Source: Enterobacterales bacterium (GTDB lineage Bacteria > Pseudomonadota > Gammaproteobacteria > Enterobacterales > Enterobacteriaceae). From it: 55,183 nt of DNA. Below, piece by piece: positions 37,983-47,825 of this stretch. The stretch is from assembly GCA_015654925.1 (NCBI GenBank), contig JAATFX010000105.1, forward strand, positions 1-55,183, written 5' to 3'. The stretch's first letter is position 1, and each line of letters begins with the position of its first letter. The notes beneath the pieces are model-generated. The model did not search any database, was not told the DNA's origin, and was given only the letters and a program-made list of their open reading frames with translations. Made by a program: the position numbers and the translations under genes.

Positions 37983-38255
37983 TTATTTTTGGTTGGCGTT
38001 TTGGTGAAGCTTCATTAAGTTTTCAATCGGTGGTGGCAATTGCAGATAGAAACCTTGATCCTTCAGGCTTTGTTTTACGTTATTTATATCCGCGGCGACC
38101 AGTTTTTTGCTACCATTTAACGGGAATAGCATTGCCAGCACCGGTTTGCCAAAACGGGCCATTAAATCAGGGGGAACCCGGGAAAAATCGTCTTTTTTCT
38201 CGATATAAAGATACGCCTGATCCTGTTTGGTACTTCGGTAGATCACACAAAACAT
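37983..38255 (-). CDS. ycgL: YcgL-domain protein
   Basis: YcgL is a small conserved gammaproteobacterial protein of unknown function with its own alpha/beta fold. The 90 residues show the family start [18 protein letters not shown], the middle [13 protein letters not shown] and [16 protein letters not shown] near the end, then a Gln/Asn-rich tail. It is divergent from minC, 135 bases away, an arrangement conserved in enterobacteria. Confidence 0.94.
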   Translation of the reverse strand: MFCVIYRSTKQDQAYLYIEKKDDFSRVPPDLMARFGKPVLAMLFPLNGSKKLVAADINNVKQSLKDQGFYLQLPPPIENLMKLHQNANQK

Positions 38256-38390
38256 ATTTTTTACTCGGTTTACGTGGTTTGTTATCTTGCCTGAATATAG
38301 TAGTAACTATAACATGCATGCAGTGCTTCGTAATATCGCTTACCGGTAGCTTACCGGGAAAATACATGAGTTATGACTGAGTCAGGATAG

Positions 38391-39077
38391 ATGTCACAGA
38401 CGCCCATTGAGTTAAAAGGCAGTAGTTTTACTTTATCGGTAATTCACGTTCATGACGCCAAACCTGAGGATATTCGTCAGGCATTGCAGGAAAAAATCGA
38501 ACAGGCGCCCGCCTTTTTGAAGGACGCGCCGGTGGTGATTAACGTCGCCACACTGACACGGGACACCGACTGGGAGCAGCTGCGCCAGGCGTTTATCGCC
38601 ACCGGCCTGCACGTGGTCGGCGTCAGCGGGTGTAAAGACGATCGGCTCAAACAGGCCATCGTGCGCAGCGGTTTGCCCCTTTTGAACGAAGGCAAGGCGC
38701 AAAAACGCACCGCCGTCCCGGCGGCGATTGCTCCCCCGGCCTCGGCATTAAAGACCAAACGCATTGATGTGCCTGTACGTTCCGGCCAGCAGATTTATGC
38801 GCGCGACTGCGATTTGATTGTGACCAGCAGCGTCAGCGCCGGGGCTGAACTTATCGCCGACGGCAATATCCACATTTACGGCATGATGCGAGGCAGGGCT
38901 TTGGCAGGTGCGTCCGGGGACGCGCAGTGCCAGATTTTCTGTACGCATTTGTCGCCTGAACTCGTTTCAATTGCCGGTCAGTATTGGTTAAGCGACCAAA
39001 TCCCGGCTGAATATGCGGGCAAAGCCGCCCGACTCAGCCTGCAAGATAATACGCTAACCATTCAACCTCTAAATTAA
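38391..39077 (+). CDS. minC: Septum-site inhibitor MinC
   Basis: MinC blocks FtsZ ring formation away from midcell and is recruited to the membrane by MinD. The 228-residue protein has an N-terminal FtsZ-inhibiting domain (about 1-100), a short linker rich in Ala and Pro (about 108-122), and a C-terminal beta-helix domain for dimerisation and MinD binding, with the conserved [16 protein letters not shown] stretch. minD starts 22 bases after its stop. The three min genes form one operon. Confidence 0.97.
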   Translation: MSQTPIELKGSSFTLSVIHVHDAKPEDIRQALQEKIEQAPAFLKDAPVVINVATLTRDTDWEQLRQAFIATGLHVVGVSGCKDDRLKQAIVRSGLPLLNEGKAQKRTAVPAAIAPPASALKTKRIDVPVRSGQQIYARDCDLIVTSSVSAGAELIADGNIHIYGMMRGRALAGASGDAQCQIFCTHLSPELVSIAGQYWLSDQIPAEYAGKAARLSLQDNTLTIQPLN

Positions 39078-39099
39078 GCCCTTGACAAGGAATCCATTT

Positions 39100-39912
39100 A
39101 TGGCACGCATTATAGTTGTTACTTCGGGCAAAGGGGGCGTTGGCAAGACCACATCAAGCGCGGCCATTGCCACCGGCCTGGCTCGGAAAGGTAAAAAAAC
39201 CGTGGTGATCGATTTTGATATCGGCTTGCGTAACCTCGATTTGATCATGGGCTGCGAGCGGCGCGTGGTGTACGACTTCGTTAACGTCATCCAGGGCGAC
39301 GCCACCCTGAACCAGGCGTTAATCAAAGACAAGCGCACCGACAACCTATATATTTTGCCCGCATCGCAAACCCGCGATAAAGATGCCCTGACCCGTGAAG
39401 GCGTGGAAAAAATCCTCAACGACCTGAACGATATGAATTTTGATTTCGTGGTGTGCGATTCGCCGGCCGGGATAGAAACCGGCGCGCTGATGGCGCTCTA
39501 CTTTGCCGACGAGGCGGTCATCACCACTAACCCGGAAGTCTCGTCCGTACGGGACTCCGACCGGATATTGGGGATATTGTCGTCCAAGTCCCGCCGCGCT
39601 GAAAACGGCCAGGACCCGATTAAAGAGCATCTGCTGCTGACCCGCTATAACCCCGGCCGCGTAAACCGTGGCGATATGCTCAGCATGGAAGATGTGATTG
39701 AAATACTCAGAATTCCCCTGCTGGGCGTGATCCCCGAGGATCAATCGGTTTTACGGGCTTCCAACCAGGGTGAGCCGGTGATTCTCGATGCGCAGTCCGA
39801 TGCCGGCCAAGCCTATTCGGATACGGTTGACCGCCTGTTAGGAGAAGAACGGCCCTTCCGCTTCATTGAAGAAGAGAAGAAGGGTTTCTTAAAACGCCTG
39901 TTTGGGGGATAA
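39100..39912 (+). CDS. minD: Septum-site ATPase MinD
   Basis: MinD is a membrane-associated ATPase that binds MinC and oscillates between poles under MinE control. The 270-residue protein has the deviant Walker A motif SGKGGVGKTT (residues about 9-18), the DFDIGLRNLD switch, and the C-terminal amphipathic membrane-targeting helix KKGFLKRLFGG. The ATG at 39100 follows AAGGA; the frame opens at a TTG 18 bases earlier without support. minE starts 3 bases after the stop. Confidence 0.98.
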   Translation: MARIIVVTSGKGGVGKTTSSAAIATGLARKGKKTVVIDFDIGLRNLDLIMGCERRVVYDFVNVIQGDATLNQALIKDKRTDNLYILPASQTRDKDALTREGVEKILNDLNDMNFDFVVCDSPAGIETGALMALYFADEAVITTNPEVSSVRDSDRILGILSSKSRRAENGQDPIKEHLLLTRYNPGRVNRGDMLSMEDVIEILRIPLLGVIPEDQSVLRASNQGEPVILDAQSDAGQAYSDTVDRLLGEERPFRFIEEEKKGFLKRLFGG

Positions 39913-39915
39913 ACC

Positions 39916-40185
39916 ATGGCATTACTCGACTTTTTTCTCTCCCGCAAAAAAACGACAGCCAATATAGCCAAGGAACGGCTGCAAATTATCGTTGCGGAAC
40001 GCCGGCGGGGCGATAGCGAGCCCCACTATTTGCCTCAGTTGAAACGGGATATCCTTGAGGTGATTTGCAAGTATGTGCAAATTGACCCGGAAATGGTCTC
40101 CGTCCAGTTGGAGCAACGCGAGGGAGATATTTCTATTCTTGAATTGAACGTGACGCTGCCGGAAGCGGAAGAAACACCGAAATGA
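39916..40185 (+). CDS. minE: Cell division topological specificity factor MinE
   Basis: MinE stimulates MinD ATP hydrolysis and drives the Min oscillation. The 89-residue protein has the N-terminal membrane-binding segment [12 protein letters not shown], the anti-MinCD helix (about 13-31, [13 protein letters not shown]) and the dimerisation beta domain. It is the last gene of the operon and is followed by a strong hairpin. Confidence 0.97.
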   Translation: MALLDFFLSRKKTTANIAKERLQIIVAERRRGDSEPHYLPQLKRDILEVICKYVQIDPEMVSVQLEQREGDISILELNVTLPEAEETPK

Positions 40186-40200
40186 TCGCAAGTCCATAAA

Positions 40201-40221
40201 CCCCCTGCGTTATGCAGGGGG
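40201..40221 (+). terminator. Hairpin after minE
   Basis: CCCCCTGC-GTTAT-GCAGGGGG forms a perfect 8-base stem, 15 bases past the minE stop. It is followed by CATATTAA, a weak tail. Confidence 0.6.
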
Positions 40222-40320
40222 CATATTAACGCGGCGCCTGCGCGTTGATGTCACTCGTTCCGGTATCCGACAACCCCGTTTAACCTCGCATTCTGCATGG
40301 CCGGTGTGTTACCGCGCCTG

Positions 40321-41472
40321 TTACAACGTCACCGATGCTTTGCCGACCGCATCGCCGCTCAATATCCCGCGCAACGCCTCGCCAAACAGCGCTTCGCGCC
40401 AGCCGCTGAGCAGTTCCGGCGTACGCCGTACCGGCGTCAAGCGCCAATGCCAATTAAGTAACTGATTGATTTGCCGGCGAGAGGCCAACAATTCTACGCC
40501 GAGCCCGGATTGCTGGCTGGCGATAGCGATATGCTCCTTGATGGTTTTGAACAAAGTGCGGTAACCGGGTTGATCGATCAAGTTGACCACCGGCTCGGGC
40601 AGCGCATCTTCGGCCATCGCTTCGGCTTCCTGCACCAGCGCCAACAATATTTTGCCGTGGTAACGGATTTCCGGCCCGCTCAGGCCCAGTTTATCCAGCT
40701 CACCCAGCGAGCCGGGCATATAACGCGCCACTTGCCACAGATTCTCTTCGCGCACCACGAAATTTACCGCCATGTCCCGTTCCCGCGCTTTGCGCAGCCG
40801 CCAGGAGGCCAGTTTTTGCAAACAGGCCAACTGCCGGGTACGCAACTGCCAGGCGTTGCCGATATCGCGATAGGCCAGTTCGGGGTCGATGATTTCCTGG
40901 CGCCGCCGGCATAGCGCATCGCACTCCTGGCCGGCGGCCGCGGTCCAGCCCGCCTGCTCGGTTTCCTGGATAAGCTGGCCGGCCATCGGCAATAACCAGA
41001 ACACATCCGCCGCCGCATAGTCGCACTGCTTTTCGCTTAACGGCCGGGCCAACCAGTCGGTGCGGGATTCGCTTTTATCCAGCACCACCTGCTGGTACTC
41101 CGCCACCAGCGTGGCGAAGCCGCAGGACAGCGGACGGCCGTTAAACGCGGCCAGCACCTGCGTGTCGATCATCGGCGCCGGCATCTGGTCGAAGGAGTGC
41201 AAAAACACTTCAAGATCTTCGCTACAGGCATGGAGGATTTTCACTACCTGGCGGTCGGCCAGCAGTTCCCTGAAAGGCCGCCACTCGCCGATAGCCAGCG
41301 GATCGATTAAAGACAGCGTTTCGCCATCGAATAATTGAATCAACCCCAACTGCGGGTAATACGTCCGGGTGCGGACAAATTCGGTATCGAGCGCAACCTG
41401 GGCATGTTGGCGGGCGCGTTCGCATATTTGTTGTAAATCATCGTCATTGGTTATTAATTGGTAGTTTGACAC
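40321..41472 (-). CDS. rnd: Ribonuclease D
   Basis: RNase D is a 3'-5' exoribonuclease that trims tRNA precursors and other small stable RNAs. The 383-residue protein has the DEDD exonuclease domain with D29 and E31 in LDTEFVRTRTYYPQLG, the HACSEDLEVF Asp and the YAAADVFWLLP Tyr-Asp motif, followed by two HRDC domains including the conserved NAWQLRTRQLACLQ. It starts with GTG at 41472; E. coli rnd likewise has a weak non-ATG start, thought to limit expression. fadD ends 53 bases upstream, and the two are probably co-transcribed. Confidence 0.96.
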   Translation of the reverse strand: MSNYQLITNDDDLQQICERARQHAQVALDTEFVRTRTYYPQLGLIQLFDGETLSLIDPLAIGEWRPFRELLADRQVVKILHACSEDLEVFLHSFDQMPAPMIDTQVLAAFNGRPLSCGFATLVAEYQQVVLDKSESRTDWLARPLSEKQCDYAAADVFWLLPMAGQLIQETEQAGWTAAAGQECDALCRRRQEIIDPELAYRDIGNAWQLRTRQLACLQKLASWRLRKARERDMAVNFVVREENLWQVARYMPGSLGELDKLGLSGPEIRYHGKILLALVQEAEAMAEDALPEPVVNLIDQPGYRTLFKTIKEHIAIASQQSGLGVELLASRRQINQLLNWHWRLTPVRRTPELLSGWREALFGEALRGILSGDAVGKASVTL

Positions 41473-41525
41473 TGCATTCTCTTGATTTTGTCATGGCGGC
41501 AAAAACGGGTTCACCGGTGGTGAAT

Positions 41526-43220
41526 TTACCGGTTTTCATGGCGCAATTGCTTGCGCAGGATTTTACCGACATTGGATTTGGGTAGTTCATCGCGGAACTC
41601 CACCAACCTGGGCACTTTATAACCGGCCAGATATTGGCGGCAGTGGTGCAGGAGTTCCTCGCGCGTAAGGGAAGGCTCTTTTTTTACCACGAAAATTTTG
41701 ACCGCTTCGCCGGAATCATCGCTGGGAACGCCTATCGCCGCCGCTTCCAGAACTTTGGGATGCCGGACGACCGCGTCCTCGACTTCATTGGGAAAGACAT
41801 TGAATCCGGACACCAGGATCATATCTTTTTTACGGTCAATGATGCGGACAAAGCCTTGTTGGTCCACTGTAACGATATCGCCGGTAGAAAGCCAGCCGTC
41901 TTTGAGCGTCTCAGCGGTGGCCTCTGGCTGGCGCCAATAGCCCGCCATCACCTGCGGTCCCCGGATTAACAGCTCGCCGGGCTGCCCGGCGGGCACATTT
42001 TCCCCGCCGGCGTCCACCAGGCGAATATCCGTGGACGGCACCGGCAGGCCAATGCTGCCGCTGAACTGTTTGAGGTCGTAGGGATTGCCGCATACCAGCG
42101 GAGAGCACTCCGTCAGACCGTAGCCTTCAAGCAGGTGTTGACCGGTGAGCGCCTGCCAGTCATCCGCTACCGCTTGCTGGATCGACATGCCCCCGCCCAC
42201 CGACAGGTGCAGCGAGGAAAAATCGAGCCGGCGGAACGCCTCGTTATGCAATAGCGCATTAAACAGGGTATTGACGCCGGAAATGGCGGTGAAACGGTGC
42301 CGGCGCATTTCATTCACCATCGACCGGATATCCCGCGGATTGGCGATCAGCAAATTACAGCCGCCCATTTCCACGAACAGCAGGCAATTCACCATCAGGG
42401 CGAAAATATGGTACAGCGGCAGCGCGGTGACCATCAGTTCGCCGCCCAGCTTCAGGATCGGCCCATAGGCCGCTTTTGCCTGCTCCAGGTTGGCCAGCAT
42501 ATTGCGATGCGTCAGCATGGCCCCCTTCGACAGGCCGGTGGTACCGCCGGTATATTGCAAAAAAGCCAAATCGCCGGCGTCAATGGCGGGCTGGGTAAAG
42601 GACATCCGCCGCCCCTGCTGCAATACCCGGCGAAACGCAATGGCCGACGGCAAATGGAACGCGGGCTGTTTGCGTTTGATATATTTCACCACCCCATTGA
42701 CGACGAGGCGTTTAAGCAGCGGAAAATGATCTCCCAGGCGCGTCAGGATCACATGCCTGACCGGGCTGTCCCGCACCACCTGTTCCAGGGTATGGGCGAA
42801 ATTGGCCACGATGACAATGGCGCTGGCGCCGCTGTCGGCCAACTGATGCCGTAACTCCGTCGGGGTATAAAGGGGATTGACGTTAACCACTACCATGCCG
42901 GCGCGCAGGATGCCGAACAGGGCCACGGGGTATTGCAGGATGTTGGGCATCATCAGGGCGATACGATCGCCCTGGTTCAGGCGCAGCCCCTGTTGCAAAT
43001 AAGCGGCAAACGCCCGGCTTTGCTCATCCAGCTGGCGAAAGGTCAGCGGCTGTCCAAGGTTGATAAACGCGGGCAGGTCGGGAAAGCGCCGCACCGCATT
43101 CGCCAATAACGCCGGTAATGACGGATACTGGTCCGGGTCGATTTCCGGCGGTACGGCGGCCGGGTAACGCCCGGCCCATACTCTGCGCATGGCCTGCCCG
43201 GCGGCGTCTGGTATTTTCAT
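41526..43220 (-). CDS. fadD: Long-chain fatty acid-CoA ligase
   Basis: FadD activates imported long-chain fatty acids to acyl-CoA at the inner face of the membrane, starting beta-oxidation and producing the FadR ligand. The 564-residue protein is an ANL-family adenylating enzyme with the AMP motif [13 protein letters not shown], the YGLTECSPL motif, TGDIV, the hinge DRKKDMI and the catalytic lysine near the end in [10 protein letters not shown] start it at 43220 (GGGG site); the start at 43190 ([10 protein letters not shown]) aligns better with E. coli and is the main alternative. fadR in this window is its expected repressor. rnd lies downstream. Confidence 0.95.
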   Translation of the reverse strand: MKIPDAAGQAMRRVWAGRYPAAVPPEIDPDQYPSLPALLANAVRRFPDLPAFINLGQPLTFRQLDEQSRAFAAYLQQGLRLNQGDRIALMMPNILQYPVALFGILRAGMVVVNVNPLYTPTELRHQLADSGASAIVIVANFAHTLEQVVRDSPVRHVILTRLGDHFPLLKRLVVNGVVKYIKRKQPAFHLPSAIAFRRVLQQGRRMSFTQPAIDAGDLAFLQYTGGTTGLSKGAMLTHRNMLANLEQAKAAYGPILKLGGELMVTALPLYHIFALMVNCLLFVEMGGCNLLIANPRDIRSMVNEMRRHRFTAISGVNTLFNALLHNEAFRRLDFSSLHLSVGGGMSIQQAVADDWQALTGQHLLEGYGLTECSPLVCGNPYDLKQFSGSIGLPVPSTDIRLVDAGGENVPAGQPGELLIRGPQVMAGYWRQPEATAETLKDGWLSTGDIVTVDQQGFVRIIDRKKDMILVSGFNVFPNEVEDAVVRHPKVLEAAAIGVPSDDSGEAVKIFVVKKEPSLTREELLHHCRQYLAGYKVPRLVEFRDELPKSNVGKILRKQLRHENR

Positions 43221-43392
43221 CGAGGTTCCCCATGGCATGGCCTGGTCGGTTGACGGTGCTCAATAACTATCATGGTATTGCATTGGAAACCGCTGGAATA
43301 ACGGGCTAGGGCGATACATCACCATTCCCGAGCGCCGTTCACAAAAAAGGCGACTAAACTAATAGCCGCCTGCGTTGGCTGACAACACCGCG

Positions 43393-44001
43393 TTATTCGA
43401 GGATGGTTTGCACCTGGGCGGGGCCATAATCATAACCGTACCCCATGCCGAAGCCCGGCCCCCAGCCGCGGCCATAGCGCCCGCCCCAGCCCCAGGGCGA
43501 CATGGGCGGCCCCATCGGCGCCACCACTTGCTGCGTGAGCTGCCAGCGCTTATACCCGTCGGCGCGTATCACCACAAACGTATAATTTGCCTGGCCGATT
43601 GCGCCCTTTTCCGTACCGGTAATAGGACCGACCACCGTCACCCACTGCTGGTTGAAATCCGCCGGTTCGAGGAAGCCGTTAACATAGGCGACCACGCGGC
43701 CGCTGGAAACCTGGCGCAGCCGCGGACGCGCGGATTCGTCGAGGGCCACGCTGGCGATTTCCAGCCGGGTGCGGCCGGACAGATTGGTGACTTTTACCAC
43801 TTTACCGCCGAAACGGGCTTCCTGGCCCACATATAGCGAAGGCGCGTTGAGCACGCGCACCAAATCTTCCTGCGGCGTGGGAGAAGTGCCGCGCACGGCG
43901 TCCGGCACCGTTGCGCAGCCTGATAAGGCAAGGACCACGGCCAGGGCCGGCCACCACGGATTCCGGCGGCGGGCGCCGCTGAGATTACGACGTATAGACA
44001 T
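43393..44001 (-). CDS. yeaY: Slp-family outer-membrane lipoprotein YeaY
   Basis: YeaY is a starvation-inducible Slp-like lipoprotein of unknown function; the E. coli gene is under envelope-stress sigma-E control. The 202-residue precursor has a basic N-terminus, a hydrophobic segment and lipobox LALSGC (Cys at 29) followed by Ala, predicting outer-membrane sorting. The Slp domain holds [26 protein letters not shown] and VVGPITG. It ends in a Gly/Tyr/Trp/Pro-rich low-complexity tail (about 170-195). I chose the start at 44001; 44019 is also in frame. It lies between tsaB and fadD as in E. coli. Confidence 0.92.
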   Translation of the reverse strand: MSIRRNLSGARRRNPWWPALAVVLALSGCATVPDAVRGTSPTPQEDLVRVLNAPSLYVGQEARFGGKVVKVTNLSGRTRLEIASVALDESARPRLRQVSSGRVVAYVNGFLEPADFNQQWVTVVGPITGTEKGAIGQANYTFVVIRADGYKRWQLTQQVVAPMGPPMSPWGWGGRYGRGWGPGFGMGYGYDYGPAQVQTILE

Positions 44002-44199
44002 GCTGCGATCTTTTCCCATATTGATACATCACGCTTGGTTCGACACAGCCTTGCGATAGACAGTTACCCCAATACATTGGCAGTAGATCTGCCGCCATAA
44101 AACCTGTTGCCATCGGGGCGATTTGTCATCAGGTAAAACCCCACCAAAGTAATTATAGAGGGTATATCTTGGACCCGCGCAGGCGGCATAAGTTGCCGA

Positions 44200-44901
44200 C
44201 TATTCGCGCCCGGGCAGTTTTTTCCACGCCACTTCATTGCGTAAATAGGTAGGTACGGCTAATTCCACCGCTTGCGCCCCGCCTTCCGCCCAGCGCCGCA
44301 CCGCCAGTGGCAGCATATCGCGGGCGGCCGGCAGCAAGGTATCGCCCGCCGTCAGCACAATATCGTCATGGCCGATCAGCGCGGGATAGGTTTCCCAACC
44401 GGTGCCGGCATAGGCCCATGCCCCGGTTAATTCGCCGGCGATCGCCGCCAATTGCCCGGGTTTGATCACTTTTTCGCTCTCCTCCCCCAGCCAGCCGCCG
44501 TCGCCGGCGCGCCGGTATTGCGCCCAATATACCTCGCCCATGCGGGCATCAATGGCGCACAGCACCCGGTCAATGCCGGTTCGGCGCCAGGCGCCCTGCG
44601 CCAGCGCCGCCAGGGTGGAGATGCCCATCATCGGCAATCCGGCACCCAGCGCCAGCCCCTGGGCGATGCCGATGCCGATGCGCACGCCGGTAAAACTGCC
44701 CGGTCCCCGGCCATAGGCCAAAGCGTCAAGCTGGGTCAGGCCGATGCCCGCATCCGCCAGGAGGCTGTCGACCATGGGCAGGATACGCTGGGTATGTTCA
44801 CGGGGACAAATATCGAAACGTTCGCTGATTTCACCGTCAATCCAAAGCGCCGCGGAACAGGCTTCGGTTGCGGTATCAAGGACTAAAATTCGCGTAGACA
44901 T
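44200..44901 (-). CDS. tsaB: tRNA t6A modification protein TsaB
   Basis: TsaB is the scaffold partner of TsaD and TsaE in making threonylcarbamoyladenosine at position 37 of ANN-decoding tRNAs, an essential step. The 233-residue protein has the ASKHA-fold start [14 protein letters not shown], the conserved [13 protein letters not shown], and the signature [15 protein letters not shown]. The ATG at 44901 follows GAGG and matches the E. coli start; the frame is open further upstream to 44952. yoaA lies 87 bases upstream in the same direction. Confidence 0.96.
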   Translation of the reverse strand: MSTRILVLDTATEACSAALWIDGEISERFDICPREHTQRILPMVDSLLADAGIGLTQLDALAYGRGPGSFTGVRIGIGIAQGLALGAGLPMMGISTLAALAQGAWRRTGIDRVLCAIDARMGEVYWAQYRRAGDGGWLGEESEKVIKPGQLAAIAGELTGAWAYAGTGWETYPALIGHDDIVLTAGDTLLPAARDMLPLAVRRWAEGGAQAVELAVPTYLRNEVAWKKLPGRE

Positions 44902-44988
44902 GCCAAACCTCAGGCAGGAAGAAAATGTATTGCCAAAACGGGCCGCTATCATAGCATACCCGCCCCGGCAAAGGGATACGCCGTACGG

Positions 44989-46890
44989 TCAGCGGCGTTG
45001 CAGGAAATCGATGGCCCGCTGTATGGACCGGGTGCGCGGCGCCGGCGGCAGGCTTTTGAGGAAAATCTGGCCATAAGGCCGGGTAACCAGCCGCTGATCG
45101 CAGATAATCAGCACCCCTCGATCCTCGCCGTCGCGAATCAGCCGGCCTACGCCCTGCTTGAGGGCAATCACCGCTTCGGGGATTTGCACTTCGGCAAAAG
45201 GATCCCCGCCGCGCAGCTGGCAATCCTCGCTCCTGGCTTTTAGCAGCGGATCGTCCGGCGAGGTAAAGGGCAGTTTGTCGATGATCACGCAGGACAACGC
45301 TTCGCCGCGCACATCCACCCCTTCCCAGAAGCTATTGGTCGCCACCAGCAGCGCATTGCCGGCGACGACGAACTGATCCAGCAGTTGGCGTTTGCTGGTT
45401 TCGCCCTGAAGCAGCACCGGCAGGGTCAGCGACGCGCGGAACTCGGCCGCCAAATCGCGCATCATTTGATGGGAGGTGCACAGGAAAAAACAGCGTCCGC
45501 GGTTGGCGACGATCACCGGCAGCAGCATCCGCGCCAGCTGCACGGCAATGCCGCGCTGATTGGGTTCCGGTAAAAACCGCGGCACGCACAGCAGGGCCTG
45601 GGTGGCGTAATCAAACGGGCTGGGCAACAGCAGCGTTTTGGCGTCATCCAGGCCGATACGCTGGGTAAAATGCTCCAGGCGGTCGTTTACCGACAGGGTC
45701 GCGGAGGTAAAGATCCAGGTGCCCTCTTTTTCGGACATCACCTCATGAAACCGCGACGAGACGGATAGCGGCGTCAGCGCCAGCACAAAGTAGCGCGCAT
45801 TGCATTCGTACCAATAGCTGAACCCTGGTTCCTGGACATTTTTCAACCGCTTAAGGCGCGTGCGGTAGAGAGCCGCGCGTTCGAAAGCGCCATCGAGCAG
45901 CGCCGAGCGTCCCAGCGCCAGTTTGGCCACGTCGTGGCATAACTCCAGGGCGTCGTCCAGCAGCAGCAGCGCGCGCTGGAGCGAAGGCTGCGCCAGCACG
46001 TCGCGCAGGTTGCCGCGAAAACCCGGTTCTCCCAGGGCCAACCGGAAATCCTGGGTGCGGAAGGTCAACTGGTCGGCGCTTTTTTGCAACTGGGCCATAT
46101 CCCGCACGTCGGTGCGATAGGCCAGGGTCATATCCTTGGCCAAATCCAGCAATTGCCGGCTGGTCAACTGCTGGCCGAAATACTGGCTGGCGATATCCGG
46201 CATTTGATGGGCTTCGTCGAAAATCATTACATCGCCGTTGGGGATCAGTTCGCCGAATCCTCCTTCCTTGACCACCATATCCGCCAGGAACAAATGGTGA
46301 TTCACCACGATGACATCGGCCTCCATGGCCTTGCGCCGGGCCTTGACCACAAAGCAATCTTTGTACAGCGGACAATCGCCTCCCAGGCAGTTGTCGTTGG
46401 TACTGGTCACCAGCGGCCATACCGGGCTGTCTTCAGCAATGCCGGCGCAATTGGCGATGTCGCCGTCCACGGTCTGCGACGACCAGCCGCGCACGCCCAC
46501 CAGCTCGGCCTGGGTTTCCGGGGCGATATTTCCCCCCGCCAGGGTTTGCTGCTCCAACCGCTCCAGGCACAGGTAGTTCGAGCGGCCTTTCAGCAGCGCG
46601 ATTTGGCCTTGATACTCCAGCGCGGCGGCCACCTTGGGCAGGTCGCGGGCATAGAGCTGGTCTTGCAAAGCTTTGGAGCCGGTGGAGATAATGACTTTCC
46701 GTTTGGATCGCAACGCCGGCACCAGGTAGGCGTAAGTTTTGCCGGTACCGGTGCCCGCCTCCACCACCAACGGCTGTTTTAACGCAATGGCTTCGCGAAT
46801 CGCCTCGGCCATCAGGCGTTGCGATTCGCGCGGTTTGAAGCCGGTTATGGCCTTGGCCAACGCGCCCTGCGGCGCAAAATCATCTGTCAC
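44989..46890 (-). CDS. yoaA: DinG-type iron-sulfur helicase YoaA
   Basis: YoaA is an XPD/DinG-family 5'-3' DNA helicase that in E. coli works with HolC in repair of stalled replication forks. The 633-residue protein shows Walker A EAGTGTGKTYAYL (about 44-56), the DEAH box IFDEAHQM, and four cysteines of a likely 4Fe-4S cluster (one in NYLCLERL, three around NCAGIAED, DNCLGGDCPLYKDC). The C-terminal motif VI is GVGRLIRDGEDRG. It starts MTDDFAPQG at 46890 and diverges from yoaB. Confidence 0.95.
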   Translation of the reverse strand: MTDDFAPQGALAKAITGFKPRESQRLMAEAIREAIALKQPLVVEAGTGTGKTYAYLVPALRSKRKVIISTGSKALQDQLYARDLPKVAAALEYQGQIALLKGRSNYLCLERLEQQTLAGGNIAPETQAELVGVRGWSSQTVDGDIANCAGIAEDSPVWPLVTSTNDNCLGGDCPLYKDCFVVKARRKAMEADVIVVNHHLFLADMVVKEGGFGELIPNGDVMIFDEAHQMPDIASQYFGQQLTSRQLLDLAKDMTLAYRTDVRDMAQLQKSADQLTFRTQDFRLALGEPGFRGNLRDVLAQPSLQRALLLLDDALELCHDVAKLALGRSALLDGAFERAALYRTRLKRLKNVQEPGFSYWYECNARYFVLALTPLSVSSRFHEVMSEKEGTWIFTSATLSVNDRLEHFTQRIGLDDAKTLLLPSPFDYATQALLCVPRFLPEPNQRGIAVQLARMLLPVIVANRGRCFFLCTSHQMMRDLAAEFRASLTLPVLLQGETSKRQLLDQFVVAGNALLVATNSFWEGVDVRGEALSCVIIDKLPFTSPDDPLLKARSEDCQLRGGDPFAEVQIPEAVIALKQGVGRLIRDGEDRGVLIICDQRLVTRPYGQIFLKSLPPAPRTRSIQRAIDFLQRR

Positions 46891-47017
46891 GCGTTCTCTC
46901 TATGATTCGGTTGCTGTCGGATTATGCCAAGCCAGGAGTTTATCCACCGCTATCTTCGATTAAAACCGCCGTATGGTATGCTGGTGGCTTTTCTGCCAGA
47001 CGTAAAAGCGAGATAAC

Positions 47018-47377
47018 ATGAGCAATGAACGGATGACCATTGAGCGGATCGATCCAGGCGCCCGTATGTCGGAAGCGGTGATTCATAGCCAGACGGTATA
47101 TTACACCAGCGTGCCGGAAAATCTGGCCGGCAACGCCACCGAACAGACCGCCGATGCGCTGGCGGCGATCGACCGGCTGTTAAAACGGGTCGGGTCCAAC
47201 AAAACCCGCCTGCTGGATGTCACCGTGTTCCTGGCCGACGGGAACGACTTCGCCGCCATGAATGCGGCCTGGAACGCCTGGGTGGTGCCCGGCAGCGCCC
47301 CGGTCAGGTGCACCGTCGAGGCGCGCCTGATGAACCCGCAGTATAAAGTGGAAATCAAGGTTATCGCGGCGGTCTAA
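47018..47377 (+). CDS. yoaB: RidA-family protein YoaB
   Basis: YoaB belongs to the RidA/YjgF family of small trimeric enzymes; the best-known member hydrolyses reactive 2-aminoacrylate and other enamines. The 119 residues show the family features HSQTVYYTSVPEN, the DVTVFLADGNDFAAMNAAW core, and the APVRCTVEARL motif with the arginine that binds the substrate carboxylate. The ATG at 47018 is used; a second ATG five codons downstream matches the E. coli start. The next gene, yoaH, is convergent with 20 bases between stops. Confidence 0.93.
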   Translation: MSNERMTIERIDPGARMSEAVIHSQTVYYTSVPENLAGNATEQTADALAAIDRLLKRVGSNKTRLLDVTVFLADGNDFAAMNAAWNAWVVPGSAPVRCTVEARLMNPQYKVEIKVIAAV

Positions 47378-47397
47378 GCTACCGGCGGCTGGCGGGA

Positions 47398-47643
47398 CTA
47401 GATGGCCCCGTCCTCTTCGTCCTCGTCCTGCTCTTCATCCTGCAGGACCGGATCGGGCCGCTGGTCCTCTTCGTCGTCGTCCCAGCGTATCGATACCCGT
47501 TCACCGGTATGGGTGGCGCGGATTTCGCTGGATACCAGCCGGATGGCCTCGCCGCTGCTCATTCCTTCGGACATTAATGCCTGAATGCGCTCAACGGCCT
47601 CCTGCTGCTGTTGGTGATTCAATGCGGGCATATCGGTCAGCAT
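47398..47643 (-). CDS. yoaH: UPF0181 protein YoaH with an acidic tail
   Basis: YoaH is a small conserved protein of unknown function. The 81 residues start [20 protein letters not shown], followed by [16 protein letters not shown], the recognisable family core. The C-terminal 28 residues are strikingly acidic, dominated by Asp and Glu, and longer than in E. coli YoaH, which ends soon after the core. The ATG at 47643 follows GGAGAAAAA. It is divergent from pabB with 182 bases between. Confidence 0.88.
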   Translation of the reverse strand: MLTDMPALNHQQQQEAVERIQALMSEGMSSGEAIRLVSSEIRATHTGERVSIRWDDDEEDQRPDPVLQDEEQDEDEEDGAI

Positions 47644-47825
47644 GGTTTTTCTCCAGGTAGGTTTAGGGGTATTGTCTCACGCCGAGGCTGCCCGCGCCAT
47701 GCAATGCGCTTTATGTTATGGCCGGGAGCCGTTATTATTCGTTTCGTCCGCCGCCGGCGCATTATGCCGGCCCCTGGCGCGATCATTGACGCTCATCATA
47801 AATTTAGTTTGGAATCCCTGGTGCC

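Noticed and set aside
43235..43253. FadR operator upstream of fadD.
   Set aside because: Only one half (CTGGTC) fits; the other half does not, so the match is too weak to report as a site.
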